Source: Runella rosea
Lineage (GTDB): Bacteria > Bacteroidota > Bacteroidia > Cytophagales > Spirosomataceae
Length of the DNA: 64,000 nucleotides
Direction: 5' to 3'
Assembly (NCBI RefSeq): GCF_003325355.1
Contig: NZ_CP030850.1
Coordinates: 5,573,501 to 5,637,500 of the forward strand
In this document: positions 61,636 through 64,000 of the stretch, piece by piece
Numbering within the stretch: position 1 is the stretch's first letter
Layout of the letters: every line of letters begins with the position of its first letter
Program-made: the position numbers and the translations under genes
Notes under the pieces: generated by a model
Databases searched by the model: none
What the model was told of the DNA's origin: nothing
What the model saw: only the letters and a program-made list of their open reading frames with translations

Positions 61636-63246
61636 TCAGCGAGCGCAGCGTAAGTAAATCGTTTCGTTGGGTTTGAGAGAAATGGGATAACCTGCAATCA
61701 GCGCTGAGCCTTTTATGGTCTGGGTTTTATCGCCAATGGTCAGTCGATAGGTCTTGGTTGCCTCAATCGAAAACCATTCCTGAAACTGATTGATGCGTGG
61801 GTAATCAACGGGCATGTGGAGATGGTCTGCGTGCCAATTGGCTCCGAAGATGAGCTTCCCTTTCCAAGCCGTGTGTGAAGTCAGCGTGATGTAGATATTG
61901 TTTTTGTTGTTTACAGCACCGTAAACCACCTCAGGATTCCAGTCTGAGATATGAACACCCGCAGTTTTCCAGAGGGCATACATCAGCGACGTTCGCGCAA
62001 AATTTCCGTCGCCGTGCCAGCCTTCAATAATTCCATCGGGTTTTTGGAAATTCCAAAGTACTTTTATCTCGCTTTCGAGCCAGTCTTTGACGCTCGGAAT
62101 CGGCTCTCTCAGGTATAAATTCAGGGTTCCTTCGATGGCGTCGGCGTAGCCGTCGGCACTGCCGTTTTCCCAGTCATGGTTACGGTAATTGGCTGAAAGC
62201 GAGCTGAGTGCTTTCAGCGTTGCTTCTCGGTAAGCAACTACTCCGTCAATCATGTAGACGGTATAAAAGGCGTTGAGTGTATAGCCAAAATTGTCGGCGA
62301 TTCGTTTTTGTACTATCTCACCCGTCAGCGGATTTACCTCATCGTAAAAAAGCCCGTGTTCATTGCGGCCGGTGGCCAAAATGGTATTGAGCATTTCGTG
62401 CAAATACGGTTGCCACTGCTTCTTTTTGGCGGGATTAGCCGTATTGACAACGGCATACATTTCAACCAAGCCCGCCACAATTTCGCAACCGTGGTCGCGC
62501 AGACGCAGGCGAGAGAGGGTCCGCGTAGGCAAATGGGCATCGCTTAAATAATAATCACCGATTTGAATGCCCCACGCCAGCCATTTGGGGTTTTTGGTGA
62601 GCCAATACATCCGTGCCAGTACTTGCAACAAATCCCCGCCCACTTCCACGACGGCGCTGTTGCCAAAGAAATTTCCTTTAATTTGAGTCGGAACGTCCAC
62701 GATTTTGTCAAGGTCTTCCAAAATGCCCAGCATCCGCTCTGACCACGGACTGGGGCCGAGCCATTCGGTGAGGGGCACTAGCCCGTCTTTCATGTATTCT
62801 GCACTGCCAAATACAATTTGGGAGGTGTCAATTGTACTTTTTTCAAAGCCTTTTTTACAAAAAGAGTAAGTGTCTGGCAGGCGGCCTATGCGCGATGTTA
62901 GTCGGGTTTCGGCGGCGAGCATTTCGCGCATTTTTCCTTCAAAAAGCGGCTTATCTAGCATCGCGGCGGTCATGACCATAAACGGGTAATTATCGGCCGC
63001 AGCGTCCCAAGCGTTCCAAATGCAGGTACTTTCTTTTAGATTACGCGGAATAAGGCCCGTAGCGGGGTCGGCTTTTGTGAGCCAGCCCAACAAAAAACGG
63101 TGACTCCGACGAAAGGCTTCATTGGCGGCTTGGCCGTTGGTGAGGGCTTGCTCAAAATTTACTTTTTCTTGCGATGTAAATGGTGCTTGAGCAAAGCCCA
63201 CAACTGAGACAAGGATGAAAAGCAGAAATAAGAGACAGGGCTTCAT
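61636..63246 (-). CDS. Secreted protein of unknown family, helical-barrel-like
   Basis: A 536-aa exported protein; ATG at 63246 directly precedes the signal peptide KPCLLFLLFILVSVVGFAQ, and ATG at 63264 is an alternative. The mature part has repeated helix-rich motifs such as IWNAWDAAADNYPFMVMTAAML, LLQVLARMYWLTKNPKWLAWGIQIGDYYL and WENGSADGYADAIEGTLNLY, suggesting an (alpha/alpha)6 barrel as in six-hairpin glycosidases and uronate-linked enzymes. A C-terminal beta segment ends the protein. I do not recognise the family; a glycan role is a guess from location. Confidence 0.6.
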   Translation of the reverse strand: MKPCLLFLLFILVSVVGFAQAPFTSQEKVNFEQALTNGQAANEAFRRSHRFLLGWLTKADPATGLIPRNLKESTCIWNAWDAAADNYPFMVMTAAMLDKPLFEGKMREMLAAETRLTSRIGRLPDTYSFCKKGFEKSTIDTSQIVFGSAEYMKDGLVPLTEWLGPSPWSERMLGILEDLDKIVDVPTQIKGNFFGNSAVVEVGGDLLQVLARMYWLTKNPKWLAWGIQIGDYYLSDAHLPTRTLSRLRLRDHGCEIVAGLVEMYAVVNTANPAKKKQWQPYLHEMLNTILATGRNEHGLFYDEVNPLTGEIVQKRIADNFGYTLNAFYTVYMIDGVVAYREATLKALSSLSANYRNHDWENGSADGYADAIEGTLNLYLREPIPSVKDWLESEIKVLWNFQKPDGIIEGWHGDGNFARTSLMYALWKTAGVHISDWNPEVVYGAVNNKNNIYITLTSHTAWKGKLIFGANWHADHLHMPVDYPRINQFQEWFSIEATKTYRLTIGDKTQTIKGSALIAGYPISLKPNETIYLRCAR

Positions 63247-63518
63247 GAAGGAGGTTTTAGGCATATTTATAAAAGCATAAAAGGGGAGCAATTTAATGTT
63301 GTAATCTAAGGGCTGCCTATTTTAGCCTAAATACTTCACAATGCTCTCTCTAGTTGAATCCCTGCCTTTAACTGAATGTTTATGGCTTGCCTCTCGTGGT
63401 TTATGTGCAAAAAACTCCTTCGCAACCAATAATGTGAATGAGTGTCGCATAGCCGACAATTTACTTTTTTTATTCCTGCAAACTTTGGGGTGTTGTTTAA
63501 AACTAAAAGCAAAAACAC

Positions 63519-63962
63519 ATGAAAAAGTTAGCAGGAAGTATTATTGTTTTGTTGGTGTTATCAATTCAACTGCAAGCGCAAAAATCAGAAATTTTCGTCA
63601 AAGACAGTGTCGCGGTCAGAGGCTATGATGTAGTGGCGTATTTCACCCAATCGGCCCCTGTGAAAGGCAATTCAGAGTTTGTTTACGTTTGGAAAGGTGG
63701 TAAATGGTACTTTGCCAACCGCGAAAATCAGGAAGCTTTCAAAGCTTCTCCTGAAAAGTATGCTCCGCAATACGGCGGCTATTGTGCGTACGGCACAGCG
63801 GGAGGCTATAAGGCCCCCACTGACCCCGATGCTTGGACCGTAAGTGACGGAAAATTGTATCTTAATTACAACAAAAAAGTGATGGAGAATTGGCGTAAAG
63901 ACCAAGCTAACTTTATTGACAAAGCCAATAAAAACTGGCCAACCGTCAAACTTCAGGAATGA
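63519..63962 (+). CDS. YHS-domain protein
   Basis: A 147-aa exported protein (signal ending LQAQ). The YHS-type region runs VRGYDVVAYFTQSAPVKG, WYFANRENQEAFKASPEKYAPQYGGYCAYG, and then a basic C-terminus. YHS domains of this type occur in metal-trafficking or redox proteins; the Cys in GGYCAYG may bind a metal. It lies in its own transcription unit near the window edge. The function is not established. Confidence 0.85.
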   Translation: MKKLAGSIIVLLVLSIQLQAQKSEIFVKDSVAVRGYDVVAYFTQSAPVKGNSEFVYVWKGGKWYFANRENQEAFKASPEKYAPQYGGYCAYGTAGGYKAPTDPDAWTVSDGKLYLNYNKKVMENWRKDQANFIDKANKNWPTVKLQE

Positions 63963-64000
63963 GTGAGGAATGGTTTATGGATTCACCCGAATTGGCTTTT

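Noticed and set aside
1-64000. CRISPR arrays, tRNA or rRNA genes, insertion-sequence transposases
   Set aside because: I saw no regularly spaced repeats, no tRNA-like cloverleaf arms or rRNA stretches, and no transposase-like protein in any frame.

Overview
The window reads as a chromosomal segment of a soil- or plant-associated Bacteroidota, most likely Cytophagales (a Runella/Dyadobacter/Spirosoma-like organism). The grounds are a carboxypeptidase-regulatory-like domain on the TonB-dependent receptor, many secreted glycosidases with signal peptides ending in AQ, NUDIX-type and AraC-type sugar regulators, TAnnTTTG -7 boxes, and AT-rich spacers full of hairpins. This is inference; no rRNA, tRNA or phylogenetic marker is present.

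Region 1 (1-11.8 kb) holds the 3' end of an AraC regulator, an exported RraA-like protein, a LacI regulator remnant, and then a + strand catabolic operon. The operon order is extradiol (VOC) dioxygenase, alpha/beta C-C hydrolase-like protein, FAD aromatic hydroxylase-like monooxygenase, SMP-30 lactonase, SDR, histidinol-dehydrogenase homologue, SDR, FAH-family hydrolase, ABM-domain protein and cyclase-family hydrolase. An antisense Uma2-family gene sits inside it. The set looks like hydroxylation, meta-cleavage and hydrolysis of an aromatic ring followed by oxidation of the products.

Region 2 (11.8-31 kb) continues on the same strand. It has a small secreted protein, a GH3 enzyme, an AraC regulator, a TonB receptor without SusD, a GH35-type enzyme, an MFS transporter, a Dabb protein, an esterase, a GH78-type alpha-L-rhamnosidase, an exported xylose-isomerase-like TIM barrel and a GH106-type alpha-L-rhamnosidase. 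A strong convergent terminator and a second AraC gene close it. Regions 1 and 2 together suggest uptake and stripping of rhamnosylated plant compounds (for example flavonoid rhamnosides) with catabolism of the aromatic aglycone. Rhamnose-capped arabinogalactan or pectin is the main alternative for the glycosidases.

Region 3 (31-47 kb) is a mosaic: an outer-membrane protein, a Bcr/CflA efflux pump, an FRG-domain gene next to a decayed NUDIX gene end, and two modules built around NUDIX-family regulators. Each regulator is divergent from glycosidase-linked genes (GH79; small secreted protein plus GH2), with a strong palindrome overlapping the divergent promoter. Between them lie an esterase-like protein with a PKD-like domain, SDRs, and an HxlR/SDR/quinone-reductase unit.

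Region 4 (47-64 kb) has a two-subunit molybdenum hydroxylase, a metallophosphoesterase, a large GH78 rhamnosidase, a four-gene minus-strand operon (DJ-1/PfpI, outer-membrane protein, bestrophin, NADP-binding oxidoreductase) divergent from an HxlR regulator, a DUF5060-type glycosidase, a phosphate-type porin, an unrecognised helical-barrel secreted protein and a YHS protein. The promoter region of the large rhamnosidase carries the same 21-bp palindrome as the Dabb/esterase/rhamnosidase operon 29 kb away, which points to one regulator for both.
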